A stretch of DNA of 64,000 nt, taken from assembly GCF_003177035.1 (NCBI RefSeq), contig NZ_CP029488.1:372001-436000 (forward strand), written 5' to 3'. The DNA is from Salinisphaera sp. LB1. GTDB taxonomy: Bacteria > Pseudomonadota > Gammaproteobacteria > Nevskiales > Salinisphaeraceae. The translations under genes and the position numbers were made by a program. The notes beneath the pieces are model-generated. The model was not told where the DNA came from. It searched no databases and was given only the letters and a program-made list of their open reading frames with translations. The stretch's first letter is position 1, and every line of letters begins with the position of its first letter. Shown in pieces: positions 8,746 through 17,941 of this stretch.

Positions 8746-9402
8746 ATGATCGATTCCCATGATGAAGCCGCGACCACGCCGCGGATGGCCACTCGTTTTC
8801 GCGGCTTTCTGCCGGTGGTAATCGACGTGGAGACCGGCGGCTTCAATGCCGCGACCGATGCCCTGCTCGAAATCGCTGCCGTCACGGTGGGATTCGAGGA
8901 GGATGGCCAGCTCGCCGTGCGCGAATCGGCGTCCTATCACGTAACCCCGTTCGAGGGTGCCAACATCGAGCCGGCCTCGCTGGAGGTCAACGGCATCGAC
9001 CCGCACCATCCGCTGCGCCCGGCCATCCCCGAGCGCGACGCGCTGGGCCGCATCTTTCGCATGGTGCGCGAAACCATGAAGACCGACGGCTGCAAGCGCG
9101 CCGTGCTGGTCGGCCACAATGCGCATTTCGATCTCGGTTTTCTCAACGCCGCGATCGCGCGCAGCGGCATCAAACGCAGCCCGTTTCATCCGTTTTCCTG
9201 CTTCGATACCGCCACGCTGGCCGGGGTCGCCTTCGGCCAGACAGTGCTGCGCCGCGCCGCTACGGCGGCCGGCATGAGCTGGGACAACGACGCGGCACAC
9301 TCCGCGCGCTACGATACGGAACAGACCGCGCGCCTGTTTTGCACGATCGTGAATCGATTCCAGCCGATCTACGAAGCTGTGCCGCCCGAACCGCAGCGTT
9401 GA
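8746..9402 (+). CDS. rnt: Ribonuclease T
   Basis: A 218-residue DEDD-family 3' exoribonuclease, close to the 215 residues of the E. coli enzyme. Exo I is [11 protein letters not shown], Exo II is [13 protein letters not shown], and Exo III is [16 protein letters not shown], supplying the four acidic metal ligands and the catalytic His. It trims the CCA end of tRNA and matures 5S and 23S rRNA. The start at 8746 ([18 protein letters not shown]) is preferred to the longer frame because the family begins close to [10 protein letters not shown] strong hairpin follows the stop. Confidence 0.94.
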   Translation: MIDSHDEAATTPRMATRFRGFLPVVIDVETGGFNAATDALLEIAAVTVGFEEDGQLAVRESASYHVTPFEGANIEPASLEVNGIDPHHPLRPAIPERDALGRIFRMVRETMKTDGCKRAVLVGHNAHFDLGFLNAAIARSGIKRSPFHPFSCFDTATLAGVAFGQTVLRRAATAAGMSWDNDAAHSARYDTEQTARLFCTIVNRFQPIYEAVPPEPQR

Positions 9403-9406
9403 CCCC

Positions 9407-9430
9407 GCCGACAACGCCGGCGTTGTCGGC
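9407..9430 (+). terminator. Hairpin after rnt
   Basis: GCCGACAACG-CCGG-CGTTGTCGGC is a perfect ten-pair stem with a four-base loop, starting five bases after the rnt stop. There is no T-tract, so it may protect the 3' end rather than terminate on its own. Confidence 0.55.
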
Positions 9431-9541
9431 CTGCGGCGGCGCTGGCTAAACTGCGTTCGCAATACCGCGCGGGCAACCGGCTATCTATAGCCGTTTGCCG
9501 CGCGACGTCGTACGATTTCGAACCGGCCACGATACGCGCCT

Positions 9542-10342
9542 ATGTCCACGACTTCCTCCTTCGCCACGGATCACCCCCTGCTCGGCCGCATCGGTCTGGG
9601 CTTCAAGGCCGTGCGCTTCGGCGCCACGCTGCTGCTCGGCCTGGTGCTGTTGCCGGCGGTCCCGTTGCTGGGCCGGCGCAGCAAGTATCTGATCAACTGG
9701 TGGTTGGGCCGAATGCTCGGCGCACTGCATGTGCGCCTGGATGTGGATGGCAACGTGCCGGCCGGACCGATGCTGGTGGTGGCCAATCATTGTTCGTGGA
9801 TCGACATCCTGGTGCTCGGCCGCATCTTCAACACGGCATTCGTATCCAAGGCCGAAGTGGGCCGGTGGCCGGTGGTCGGCGCGTTCGCCCGTGCCGGCGG
9901 CACGCTGTTCCTCGACCGCGGCCAGGGCAAGACGGGTGAAACGAGCGCATCGATTCGCGCGATGCTGGCCTCCGGTCGCTCGGTGCTGTTCTTCCCGGAA
10001 GGCACGACCACCCCGGACCCCAACCCGCGGCGGTTTCATGCCCGTCTGTTCGCGGCCGCGATCGAAGGCGGCTACAACGTGCTGCCGGTGAGCCTGCGCT
10101 ACTGCGACGACACCACGCCCCCGGGCATGCATCATGCGCTGGCGCCCTGGGTGGACGGGGCCCCGCTGTGGCCGCATTTCCAGCATCTATTCCGGCTGCG
10201 CGCGATCCGGGCCGAAGTACGGGTCTGCGCGCCGCTTGATCCCCGCGGTTACGACCGTCGCAGTCTCGCCGAGGCGGCCCGGATGGCGGTGGCGCATCGC
10301 CAAGCCGTCGCTGCGGCCCGCAGCCGCCGGGACGGTAAATAA
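9542..10342 (+). CDS. plsC: 1-acyl-sn-glycerol-3-phosphate acyltransferase (PlsC family)
   Basis: A 266-residue membrane-associated acyltransferase. A hydrophobic segment at about residues 28-45 precedes the acyltransferase motifs: NHCSWID (the HX4D catalytic pair, block I), RGQGKTGETSAS region (block II) and FPEGTTTPD (block III), then VLPVSLRY (block IV). It would make phosphatidic acid from lysophosphatidic acid, or acylate a related lipid such as an ornithine lipid. It is monocistronic here, between rnt and the PHA locus on the other strand. Confidence 0.88.
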   Translation: MSTTSSFATDHPLLGRIGLGFKAVRFGATLLLGLVLLPAVPLLGRRSKYLINWWLGRMLGALHVRLDVDGNVPAGPMLVVANHCSWIDILVLGRIFNTAFVSKAEVGRWPVVGAFARAGGTLFLDRGQGKTGETSASIRAMLASGRSVLFFPEGTTTPDPNPRRFHARLFAAAIEGGYNVLPVSLRYCDDTTPPGMHHALAPWVDGAPLWPHFQHLFRLRAIRAEVRVCAPLDPRGYDRRSLAEAARMAVAHRQAVAAARSRRDGK

Positions 10343-10381
10343 TACGGCCTCGCGCGGGCCGCGGCAGGCATGCCCGGCCCG

Positions 10382-11386
10382 TCAGGCCGAGGCCGGCAGG
10401 CGCGGCTTGAGTGCGCCGTCGGCTGCGAGCCCGCGAGCGGCGTAATAGTCTGCGCCGTCGGTTCCGTCGTAGCGGCGTTCGTTGAGAAAGCGACGAATCA
10501 CCCCGGCCGATTCGTTGGCTCGCATCAGCAGAAACAGATGCCCGCCGCCACGGACGACGTGCAGATACGATTTGGGTATCAGCCAATACAGGATGCGGCT
10601 GTTGACCAGCGGCACGATCGGATCGTCGTCGCCGCCCATGATGAGCGTCGGACAGTGCAGGCGATGCAGGCGATGCGCACTGGTCCAGCCCAGCGAGGCA
10701 ATCAACTGGTTGATGTAGCCGCGTGTACTCGGCCCGCTGGCATAGCGACCGCGACGGCTGATCAGTTCCGGCCGCCGGCGCACCAGTCCGCCGTAGAGGC
10801 CCGCCACCGCGACCGGCGGCGTTTCCGCGCGCTCGTAGCGTCGCGCCGCCGCCAGACGCTTGAGCGTACTCGAGCGCGTGGCGAGACTCGGCCAGCCGAT
10901 GGCGCTGGACGCTAGCACGAGCCGATTGACCTCGGCGGGATGATCCAGCGCGAACTGCTGGGCGAGCGAGCCGCCCCAGGACAGGCCAACGACATCCAGC
11001 GGCTCGTCGTAGCCGAGACGCAGTAGAAAGGTCGAGATCAGATCGGCGTACCAGCCCATCCGTCGCGGCACGGCCAGGGCCGGCGAACGCCCCGCCCCCG
11101 GCATCTCGGGCACGATGATCTCGGCGTCATCCAGCGCGTTGACCAGCGGCAACAGCATATCGAGATTCGCGCCCATGGCGTTCAGGACCAGCATGGGCCG
11201 GCCACGGCCGCGACGAATGCCGTAGCGCAGGCGCACGCCGTCCACATCAATCCAGTCAACCTGGATCCGGGTGCGGCGTCGCAATACACTGTGTTCGGGC
11301 GGCAGCCGCCGGATAGCACGCAGCGAGTGAATTTTTTTTCCTGACGGATCGGACATCAGCCTCATGCGACTCGTATCGCCGCCCAT
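10382..11386 (-). CDS. phaZ: Intracellular poly(3-hydroxyalkanoate) depolymerase, PhaZ-like
   Basis: An alpha/beta hydrolase of about 334 residues. The medium-chain PHA depolymerase pattern is visible: VDWIDVDGVRLRYGIRRG, LVLNAMGANLDMLLPLV, the nucleophile elbow GLSWGG (Ser136 from this start), GGDDDPIVPL (acid) and GGGHLFLLM (catalytic His). It would release hydroxyalkanoate from storage granules. The ATG at 11386 is one of three nearby candidates; a TTG at 11449 would extend it. A run of eight A residues (about 11331-11338) lies in the N-terminal coding region. It is the third gene of the phaC cluster. Confidence 0.82.
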   Translation of the reverse strand: MGGDTSRMRLMSDPSGKKIHSLRAIRRLPPEHSVLRRRTRIQVDWIDVDGVRLRYGIRRGRGRPMLVLNAMGANLDMLLPLVNALDDAEIIVPEMPGAGRSPALAVPRRMGWYADLISTFLLRLGYDEPLDVVGLSWGGSLAQQFALDHPAEVNRLVLASSAIGWPSLATRSSTLKRLAAARRYERAETPPVAVAGLYGGLVRRRPELISRRGRYASGPSTRGYINQLIASLGWTSAHRLHRLHCPTLIMGGDDDPIVPLVNSRILYWLIPKSYLHVVRGGGHLFLLMRANESAGVIRRFLNERRYDGTDGADYYAARGLAADGALKPRLPASA

Positions 11387-11466
11387 GTGCTCGACAGTAG
11401 AGCCTGCCGGACGTTGTGACAAGGCACCGTCGGCCCCCGGCTGGCGCAAGCCAAGACATCCGTCGC

Positions 11467-12306
11467 TCAGATCGCTTCACCGCCCGGCTGCGCCGGATGC
11501 GGCGTATCCAGGAATTCCTCGATCCGCCGGGCAGCTTCGTCCGGGCGTTCCAGCACCAGCCAGTGCCCAGCGCCTCGCATGATCGAAAGCCGCGAATCCG
11601 GGATCAGCAGGCCGAGCAGGCGGACATTGGGCAGCGGCACGACCTGATCATCGTCGCCCGCAAGGATGAACGTCGGCATGCGCAACCGATGCAACCAGGG
11701 CAGGCTCGAGAAGCCCGCCATGGCATAGAGCTGGGCCGCGAATGCCCGTCGCGTGGGCGGGCAGGCCCGGCGCACGGCCGCGGCCACCGCCGCGCATTCG
11801 TCGGCACGCCGGCCGCCGAACAGTGTACGCACATCGCGCCCATCGGCCACGGCCCGCCCCGGGCCGCCGGGCCAGGCCAGACGCCACAGGCTGGCCGCTC
11901 GGCCGGGCAGCATGAGCGGACCAATCGAAGTCGCCACCAGCACCAGGCGCCGGACCCGCGCGCCATGATCCCGCGCCAGACGCTGCGCCAGCAGGCCACC
12001 CCAGCCTATGCCGAGCACGTCGACGACATCGTGTTCCAGCACATCGCACAAGCGCGCCGCCCGAGCGGCCAGACCGGCCATGCGCGCCATTCGCGGCGTG
12101 CCCGGCGTGCCGCCGATACCCGGCGCGTCGAAGCAGATGGTGGAGCGCGACAGCGCATCGCAGAATGACTGGACAACGCGATGATCGGCAAGAAAATCGT
12201 TGCAGATCAGAAGCGGCGGCCCGCGCCCGGCGGTACGGGCGACGACCATCGCGTCGCCGCCGATATGAAAAGTATCGATGCGACATGTGTCAGCGTTGGC
12301 GCACAT
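11467..12306 (-). CDS. PhaZ-like alpha/beta hydrolase lacking the nucleophile serine
   Basis: A 279-residue paralogue of the neighbouring PhaZ. It keeps the scaffold: LLICNDFLADHRVVQSF in place of the oxyanion strand, GDDDQVVPLPNVRLLG and GAGHWLVLERP. But the elbow reads GIGWGG, with Gly101 (GGC) where the active-site Ser of GLSWGG should be. A serine hydrolase reaction is therefore not expected unless another residue substitutes. Its ATG lies 17 bases inside the end of phaC, and its stop is 80 bases before the phaZ ATG, so it is embedded in the operon. It may be a regulatory or granule-associated pseudoenzyme, or a decaying duplicate; the frame is intact. Confidence 0.8.
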   Translation of the reverse strand: MCANADTCRIDTFHIGGDAMVVARTAGRGPPLLICNDFLADHRVVQSFCDALSRSTICFDAPGIGGTPGTPRMARMAGLAARAARLCDVLEHDVVDVLGIGWGGLLAQRLARDHGARVRRLVLVATSIGPLMLPGRAASLWRLAWPGGPGRAVADGRDVRTLFGGRRADECAAVAAAVRRACPPTRRAFAAQLYAMAGFSSLPWLHRLRMPTFILAGDDDQVVPLPNVRLLGLLIPDSRLSIMRGAGHWLVLERPDEAARRIEEFLDTPHPAQPGGEAI

Positions 12307-14005
12307 AACGGCCGGGCGCACTCTCGATGGGCTCGAAGTCGTCATTGCCGAAAACCTCCGGAGCGGGCACGGTCGGCCCGCCGTGCGCACGACACCAGTC
12401 GATCCAGTCGGGCCACCAGGACGTCCCGGCGGCGCGCGCGCCGCGGCGCCACTCGGCCGGCCCGAGTTCGTGATTGTCGTTGACCCAGAAGCCCCGAGCC
12501 GCATGCGCTCTTTTCGGGCCCGGCGGCGATACGATGGCCTGGGCATGGCCACCGGCGCCGAGCACGAACCGGCGGCGGCCGCGGAACATCTGCATCGAGC
12601 GGTAGCAGGCCTGCCAGGGGGCGATATGGTCGGCGGCGCCGCCCAGCACGAACACATCCTGCTCGATGGCCGAGAAATCGATCCGCTGATCGCCGAGCCG
12701 CAGCCCGCCGGTGGTGCGCAGCTGATCGTCGCGATAGATGCCGAGCAGATCGGCGTGCAGACGCGCGGGCAGACGCGTGGTGTCGCTGTTCCAGTACAGG
12801 ATGTCGGACGCCGGCGGTGTCTCGCCGAGCACGTAGTTATGGGTGACGAAGCGCCATACCAATGCATCCGGCCGTTGCCAGGCAAAGGCGCGCGCCAGGG
12901 CCGCGCCCTCGACGACGCCGTCGCCGCTCGCACGCGACAACGCGCGCGCCAGGGTCTCGTCTTGGCCCGCGGGCACATCGGCCAGACTGTGCGGCGATTC
13001 GAGCAGGGTCACGAACAGCGACAGGCAGGCGATCCGCTCGCCGTCTCCCGCGGCCGCCAAGCGTGCCGCCGCGGCCGCGGCCGTCAGCCCGCCGGCACAG
13101 GCCCCGGCCAGCTTGACCGGATGCCGGCCGGTTACCCGCCAGACGATTTCAACGGCCTGCTCCGTGGCCTCGACGTAATCGGCCAGCCCCCAGCGGCGCT
13201 GTGCCGCCGTCGGGTTGCGCCACGAGACCGCGAAAACCTGCTGCCCGCTGACCAGCGCGTGGCGTGCCAGGCTGTTCTCCGGGCTCAGATCCAGCACGTA
13301 GTATTTGTTGATCTGTGGCCCGACCAGCAGGATCGCCGATGCGTCGACCTGTTCCGTATGGGGCGTGTACTGGATCAACTCGCAGATCGCGTCACGATAG
13401 ATCACGGCGCCCGGCGTGGCTGCGATGTCGACGCCCAGGGTGAAGGCCTCCGGATCGACCTGGCGCGGCAGCCCGCGGTTGTCGCGCAGATCGCGCAGCA
13501 ACTGATACATCCCGGTCACCGCCGAGCGGCCTCGCGTGGCAAGCAGGTTGTCGTAAAACCCCGGATGGGTCAGAAACAGATTGGCCGGCGACAGGGCGGC
13601 GATCAGGTGCTCGACCGCGAACGACAGCTGCCGGCGGCGGATGTCCGGCAACCCGGCCACGCCCACCACCTCGCGCAAAGCCTGTGCAAGCACCAGATAA
13701 AGACGGGCCACGCGGCCGAATACGGGACTGGCCCGCCAGGCCGGATGAGCAAAGCGCGGGTCATCCGCCGTGGGGCGCGGGCCGCCGCGCCCCAGCAGAG
13801 CAAGGGTCAATCGCATGCCAAACCGCGCTTCGATACGCAGGGCCGCGGCCGGGTGGCGGGCCAGCACGCGCAGCAGTTCGGCCGCCGCAGCGCCGATATC
13901 CGGCCACTGGGCGTCCACCGTTGCCAAAGCGCCCGGCCCTTCGCCGACGCTGGGCCGGCCGTCCACGCGCTCGACCGGATCCGATACCTCGGCTGGGTGG
14001 TTCAC
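12290..14005 (-). CDS. phaC: Class II-like poly(3-hydroxyalkanoate) synthase
   Basis: A 571-residue PHA polymerase. PANLFLTHPGF, then QYTPHTEQV and ILLVGPQINKYYVLDLSP, mark the family. The lipase-like box is GACAGGLT with catalytic Cys303, as in Pseudomonas class II enzymes; Asp459 (GGAADHIAPW) and His487 (AGGHAQAIV) complete the triad. It joins 3-hydroxyacyl-CoA units into storage polyester on granules. The GTG start at 14005 is chosen because a strong AACAGGAGG lies five bases upstream; the frame stays open further back but would overlap the intergenic operator. It leads a three-gene cluster with the two PhaZ-type genes. Chain-length class is inferred from the motif. Confidence 0.92.
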   Translation of the reverse strand: MNHPAEVSDPVERVDGRPSVGEGPGALATVDAQWPDIGAAAAELLRVLARHPAAALRIEARFGMRLTLALLGRGGPRPTADDPRFAHPAWRASPVFGRVARLYLVLAQALREVVGVAGLPDIRRRQLSFAVEHLIAALSPANLFLTHPGFYDNLLATRGRSAVTGMYQLLRDLRDNRGLPRQVDPEAFTLGVDIAATPGAVIYRDAICELIQYTPHTEQVDASAILLVGPQINKYYVLDLSPENSLARHALVSGQQVFAVSWRNPTAAQRRWGLADYVEATEQAVEIVWRVTGRHPVKLAGACAGGLTAAAAAARLAAAGDGERIACLSLFVTLLESPHSLADVPAGQDETLARALSRASGDGVVEGAALARAFAWQRPDALVWRFVTHNYVLGETPPASDILYWNSDTTRLPARLHADLLGIYRDDQLRTTGGLRLGDQRIDFSAIEQDVFVLGGAADHIAPWQACYRSMQMFRGRRRFVLGAGGHAQAIVSPPGPKRAHAARGFWVNDNHELGPAEWRRGARAAGTSWWPDWIDWCRAHGGPTVPAPEVFGNDDFEPIESAPGRYVRQR

Positions 14006-14020
14006 GGCGCCTCCTGTTGT

Positions 14021-14042
14021 ATCGACGTCTGTCGACGTCGAT
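14021..14042. promoter_or_regulatory. Inverted repeat between divergent phaC and yihY
   Basis: ATCGACGTC (14021-14029) and GACGTCGAT (14034-14042) are a perfect nine-base inverted repeat with a TGTC spacer. It lies 16 bases upstream of the phaC GTG and 44 bases from the yihY ATG, where a repressor dimer could control one or both promoters. No phaD-like regulator gene is present in the window. Confidence 0.5.
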
Positions 14043-14085
14043 TGATGGTTACAATGGGCCCACGCGTTTTTCAAGCGAGTCGTAC

Positions 14086-15456
14086 ATGGGATGGGTGGGA
14101 GCCTTGGGCCGCCGGTTCAACGCCATCGTCTGGCAGCCCGAGCTTGAGCGCCTGCATGGGCCGCGCCGCTGGGCGCTCGTCGCCGTACGTATCCTGCTGA
14201 CGCTGATCGAGGATTTCCGTAACGGCGAGATCACCATGCGCGCCATGGGACTCGTCTATACCACGCTGGTCTCGCTGGTCCCGCTACTGGCGCTGGCGTT
14301 CTCCTTGCTCAAGGCCTTTGGTGTCGATAACGCCCTGCGGCCGGTGCTGCAGCGCTTCCTGTCGCCACTCGGCGCCGGCAGCGGCCAGATCATCGACAAG
14401 ATCGTGGACTTCGTGCAGAACGTTCAGGTCGGCGTACTGGGCGCGATCGGCATGGTCACGCTGATCTATTCCGTCGTTTCGCTGATCCAGAAGGTCGAGG
14501 CCGGCTGCAACTATATCTGGCACGTGCGCAAGCCCCGCTCGATCGGCCGCCGGGTGACCGAATACATCAGTGTACTGGTCGCGGGGCCGCTGGTAATCCT
14601 CGCCGCAGCCAGCATGACCGCCACCGTGAGTTCGAACAGTACGGTCGGTTGGCTGACATCGATCGAGCCATTCGGCGCGGCGTTGTATCTGGCCGGGCGC
14701 ATTCTGCCCTATGTGCTCTATGGCATCGGCTTCACGGTATTGTTCAAGTTCATACCGAACACCCGGGTCTGGCTGCTGCCGGCGCTCGGCGGCGGCGCCT
14801 TCGCCGGCGTGCTCTGGCAGACCGCCAGCCTCGGCTTCGCCTGGTTCGCTCACAACGCCGGCAATGTCAATGCGATCTATTCGAGCTTCGCGATCCTGAT
14901 CCTGTTGCTGATCTGGCTCTATGTTTCCTGGATGATCCTGCTGCTCGGCTGCCGGGTGGCGTTCCTGCTCCAGCACACCGAACGGCTCACCCGGGGCGAC
15001 TATCCGCCCCGGCTGGGGGCAGCCGAGCGCGAGCGCCTGGCCTTGCTGATCACGACCCTCGTGGCCGATCGCTTCATGCGGGGCGGCATGCCGTGGACGA
15101 CATCGGCGCTGGCCCGGACGCTGCGCGCCGCGCCCGATCATATCCAGGACATCGCCGACCAGCTCGTCACCGGCGGAATTTTCATCGAAGCGGGCGAGCT
15201 CGGCACGACACTGCTGCCGCGCCGTGATATCGCCGAGGTCCGGTTGGCTCGGGTGGTGGAGATCGTGCGGGCCGGCGATCCCTCGGCGCGCGCCCAGCCG
15301 CGCGACACCAACGCAGCCCGCGCCATCGACACGCTCATCGGAAAGATCGAACAGGCCGGGCAATCCGTCTACCGCGACCGTTCGCTACGCGACATGGCAT
15401 TGCAGCTCCACGCCGAAAGCGAAAGCGTAGATGGCAAACTGGCGGACTCAGCCTGA
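14086..15456 (+). CDS. YihY family inner-membrane protein
   Basis: A 456-residue protein. The first 300 residues are the YihY/UPF0761 domain (formerly called ribonuclease BN): MRAMGLVYTTLVSLVPLLAL, about six hydrophobic helices, FKFIPNTRV and the aromatic IWLYVSWMILLLGC. The remaining 150 residues are soluble, include a winged-helix-like stretch (LLITTLVADRFMRGG to QLVTGGIFIEAG) and exceed the roughly 290-residue E. coli YihY. Its function is not established for the family; older RNase BN claims were reassigned. The start at 14086 is taken after the operator; upstream frame extension runs antisense through phaC. Confidence 0.85.
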   Translation: MGWVGALGRRFNAIVWQPELERLHGPRRWALVAVRILLTLIEDFRNGEITMRAMGLVYTTLVSLVPLLALAFSLLKAFGVDNALRPVLQRFLSPLGAGSGQIIDKIVDFVQNVQVGVLGAIGMVTLIYSVVSLIQKVEAGCNYIWHVRKPRSIGRRVTEYISVLVAGPLVILAAASMTATVSSNSTVGWLTSIEPFGAALYLAGRILPYVLYGIGFTVLFKFIPNTRVWLLPALGGGAFAGVLWQTASLGFAWFAHNAGNVNAIYSSFAILILLLIWLYVSWMILLLGCRVAFLLQHTERLTRGDYPPRLGAAERERLALLITTLVADRFMRGGMPWTTSALARTLRAAPDHIQDIADQLVTGGIFIEAGELGTTLLPRRDIAEVRLARVVEIVRAGDPSARAQPRDTNAARAIDTLIGKIEQAGQSVYRDRSLRDMALQLHAESESVDGKLADSA

Positions 15457-15537
15457 GCCGCGCCACCATGCGACGGCGCGATGCCAGATATGACAAGATC
15501 AATCGTTGCCGGTACGCGTCCACGACAACGGTTGTTC

Positions 15538-15832
15538 AGGGCCTGTTGCCGTTTCGTACACGTGCCGCTTTGGAGACCGCAAATCCGTCGAGACAAGGCG
15601 CGCGTGGCCGGTCGTTGCGTGCCACGATCGAGACACGCAACGCCGTTGCGGCGCCATGATTGATTTTATAGGCGGCCCAACCCGAAGGGACAAGCGCCCG
15701 ACGATTGACGACACGACGGCAATCCAGCGTTGGTGCGCTCTCACGTAGAATGAACTACGCCACGTTCGCTACGCCTCGTCTTGCCGCAAAACAGCACTTG
15801 GCACGGACGCGGATGAAATGGCAACAGGCCCT
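15538..15832. repeat. MITE-like element with terminal inverted repeats
   Basis: AGGGCCTGTTGCC at 15538-15550 and its exact complement at 15820-15832 bound a 295-base non-coding stretch. With a few mismatches the terminal repeats extend to about 28 bases (GTTTCGT.C.CGT versus ATTTCAT.C.CGT). Inside is a hairpin CGTTGCGTG/CACGCAACG (15613-15642). No transposase fits inside. A 16-base copy of one end occurs at 53410-53425. The fadD ribosome site begins directly after the right end. No clear target-site duplication is visible. Confidence 0.5.
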
Positions 15833-15844
15833 AGAGGAGAGACC

Positions 15845-17506
15845 GTGAACAAGACCTGGCTAGAGCAATACCCGGACGGAGTGCCCGCCGAAATTCAGCT
15901 CGACGTTAAACGCACGCTCGTCAATGTCATTGAGGACAGTTGTCGCGAATTCGGCGACGCGCCTGCGTTCTCGAACATGGACGTCGAGATGAGCTATCGC
16001 GAGATCGAGGCTCAATCCCGCCATTTCGCGGCCTATCTCCAGCACGATCTCGGGTTCTCGAAGGGCGACCGCGTCGCCATCATGATGCCGAACCTGCTGC
16101 AGTACCCGATCGTGCTGTTCGGTATTCTTCGGGCCGGCATGGTCGCGGTCAACGTCAACCCGCTGTACACGGCGCGCGAGCTCGAGCACCAGCTGTCCGA
16201 CGCCGGCGTCCGGGCCATCGTGATCGTGGAGAATTTCGCGGCCACACTCGAAAAGGTGGTCGACAAGGTGCCACTGGAAACGGTCATCACCACCCAGGTC
16301 GGCGACTGCCTGCCGACGATCAAGCGCACGCTGGTCAATTTCGTCGTCAAACACGTCAAGCGCATGGTGCCGGCGTTCAAGCTGCCGGGCGCGATCACGC
16401 TCAACACGGCGTTGTCGGGCGGCGCCAAGCAATCGATGAAGCCGGTCGCGGTCGAGCCCAACGACATCGCTTTTCTGCAATACACCGGCGGGACTACCGG
16501 GCTGGCCAAGGGTGCGATCCTGACGCATCGCAACATGGTGGCCAATATCGAGCAGGCCCAGGCCTGGCTCGACCCCTGGACCGAAAAGGGCCGCGAGCTC
16601 ATCATCACGCCGCTGCCGCTCTACCATGTATTTGCGTTGACGGCGAACTGCCTGGTCTTTCTTCAGCAGGGCGGCAAGAATGTGTTGATCACCAACCCGC
16701 GCGACATTCCGGCGCTGGTCAAGGAGTTCGACAAGCACAGGCCGACCGCATTCACCGGCGTGAACACCCTGTTCAACGCGCTGGTGAACAACGCCGACTT
16801 CGCCAAGCTCGATTTTTCGGCTCTGAAGATCACGCTCGGCGGCGGCGCGGCGGTGCAGAAGGCAGTGGCCGAGAAATGGCAGAAAATCACGGGCGTACCG
16901 CTGATCGAAGCTTACGGTCTGACCGAAGCCTCGCCCGCGGTGTCGATCAACCCGCTGAACCTGGAAAGCTACAATGGCTCGATCGGCCTGCCGATCTCCT
17001 CGACCGACATCTCCATCCGCAATGAAAACGGCGACGAAGTCGAGCCCGGCCAGCCCGGCGAACTCTGCGTCTACGGGCCCCAGGTGATGGCGGGCTACTG
17101 GAACAAGCCCGAGGAGAACGACAAGACCTTCTTTGCCGACGGCTACCTGCGTACGGGTGACATCGCCCAGTTCGACGACAAGGGATTCCTCTATATCGTC
17201 GATCGCAAGAAGGACATGATTCTCGTGTCCGGCTTCAACGTCTATCCCAACGAGATCGAGGATGTCGTCGCCTCGCACCCGAAAGTGATGGAGGCCGCCT
17301 GCGTGGGCGTCGAGGACGAAAAATCCGGCGAAGTGGTCAAGGTGTTCGTGGTCAAGCGTGACGACAGCCTCACCGAGGACGAACTCATCGAATTCTGCCG
17401 CCAGGAGTTGACCGGCTACAAGGTGCCCAAGCAGGTCGTGTTCCTCGACGAACTACCGAAATCCAATGTCGGCAAGATCCTGCGCAAGGAACTGCGGGGC
17501 TCATAA
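15845..17506 (+). CDS. fadD: Long-chain-fatty-acid--CoA ligase
   Basis: A 553-residue acyl-CoA synthetase of the AMP-forming family (E. coli FadD is 561). The P-loop-like motif [12 protein letters not shown] (about residue 213), the FadD-typical [19 protein letters not shown] and the hinge [22 protein letters not shown] are in order; the C-terminal lysine motif [13 protein letters not shown] closes it. It activates fatty acids for beta-oxidation at the inner membrane. The GTG at 15845 follows AGAGGAGAG and is chosen over an ATG nine codons upstream that lies inside the repeat element. Confidence 0.95.
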   Translation: MNKTWLEQYPDGVPAEIQLDVKRTLVNVIEDSCREFGDAPAFSNMDVEMSYREIEAQSRHFAAYLQHDLGFSKGDRVAIMMPNLLQYPIVLFGILRAGMVAVNVNPLYTARELEHQLSDAGVRAIVIVENFAATLEKVVDKVPLETVITTQVGDCLPTIKRTLVNFVVKHVKRMVPAFKLPGAITLNTALSGGAKQSMKPVAVEPNDIAFLQYTGGTTGLAKGAILTHRNMVANIEQAQAWLDPWTEKGRELIITPLPLYHVFALTANCLVFLQQGGKNVLITNPRDIPALVKEFDKHRPTAFTGVNTLFNALVNNADFAKLDFSALKITLGGGAAVQKAVAEKWQKITGVPLIEAYGLTEASPAVSINPLNLESYNGSIGLPISSTDISIRNENGDEVEPGQPGELCVYGPQVMAGYWNKPEENDKTFFADGYLRTGDIAQFDDKGFLYIVDRKKDMILVSGFNVYPNEIEDVVASHPKVMEAACVGVEDEKSGEVVKVFVVKRDDSLTEDELIEFCRQELTGYKVPKQVVFLDELPKSNVGKILRKELRGS

Positions 17507-17941
17507 CCCTGACCCGACACGCGCCTCGATTCCGGCTTTTCGGGCAACTCGACCTTTAGGACCTGGCGTCGTCAGCCGTTGAATCGATCCACAGATGACA
17601 CAGATTTGCGGCCGGCCTTTCATGACGTAGCGAGAACGTGGCGCCAATGGCTTTTCGAGTCGCCGCGTTCTTTGAAACCATCCGCAGATACACGCAGATC
17701 GACGCAGATGCGGTTGGGCTTTCCCGATCTAGCGGAATCGAGGCGCCCATGGCCGGGTGAGGCGCACCCGGATTTTTTTGGCGTCATCCGTGTTCAGCGA
17801 CCACGAACGAAGCGCGCGCGTTTCTTCGCCGCACGGTATTCATCAGGCACAACAGCACAACCGCCATCTGTGTGATCTTGAGAAATCTGTGGATGAACGT
17901 CTTAAAGAACGAAGCCACTGGATCAGCCGGCGCCATCGCGC
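17507..17941. repeat. Intergenic region with degenerate CCACAGAT/CGCAGAT repeats
   Basis: No gene is supported. TCCACAGATGACACAGATTT (17588-17607), a cluster of CGCAGAT units (17682-17710) and the inverse copy around CATCTGTGTGATC and AAATCTGTGGATGA (17864-17896) make an inverted pair spanning about 310 bases. The pattern is of a known kind: short imperfect intergenic repeats of unknown role. A related pair lies at 44025-44156. Confidence 0.5.

Noticed and set aside
12290-14200. Long plus-strand frame antisense to phaC (640 codons)
   Set aside because: Shadow of the PHA synthase gene; Arg/Pro/Gly-rich translation with no family features.
14086-15456. Ribonuclease BN activity for the YihY protein
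   Set aside because: That assignment to the family was superseded; RNase BN is the elaC product. Kept as a membrane protein of unknown function.
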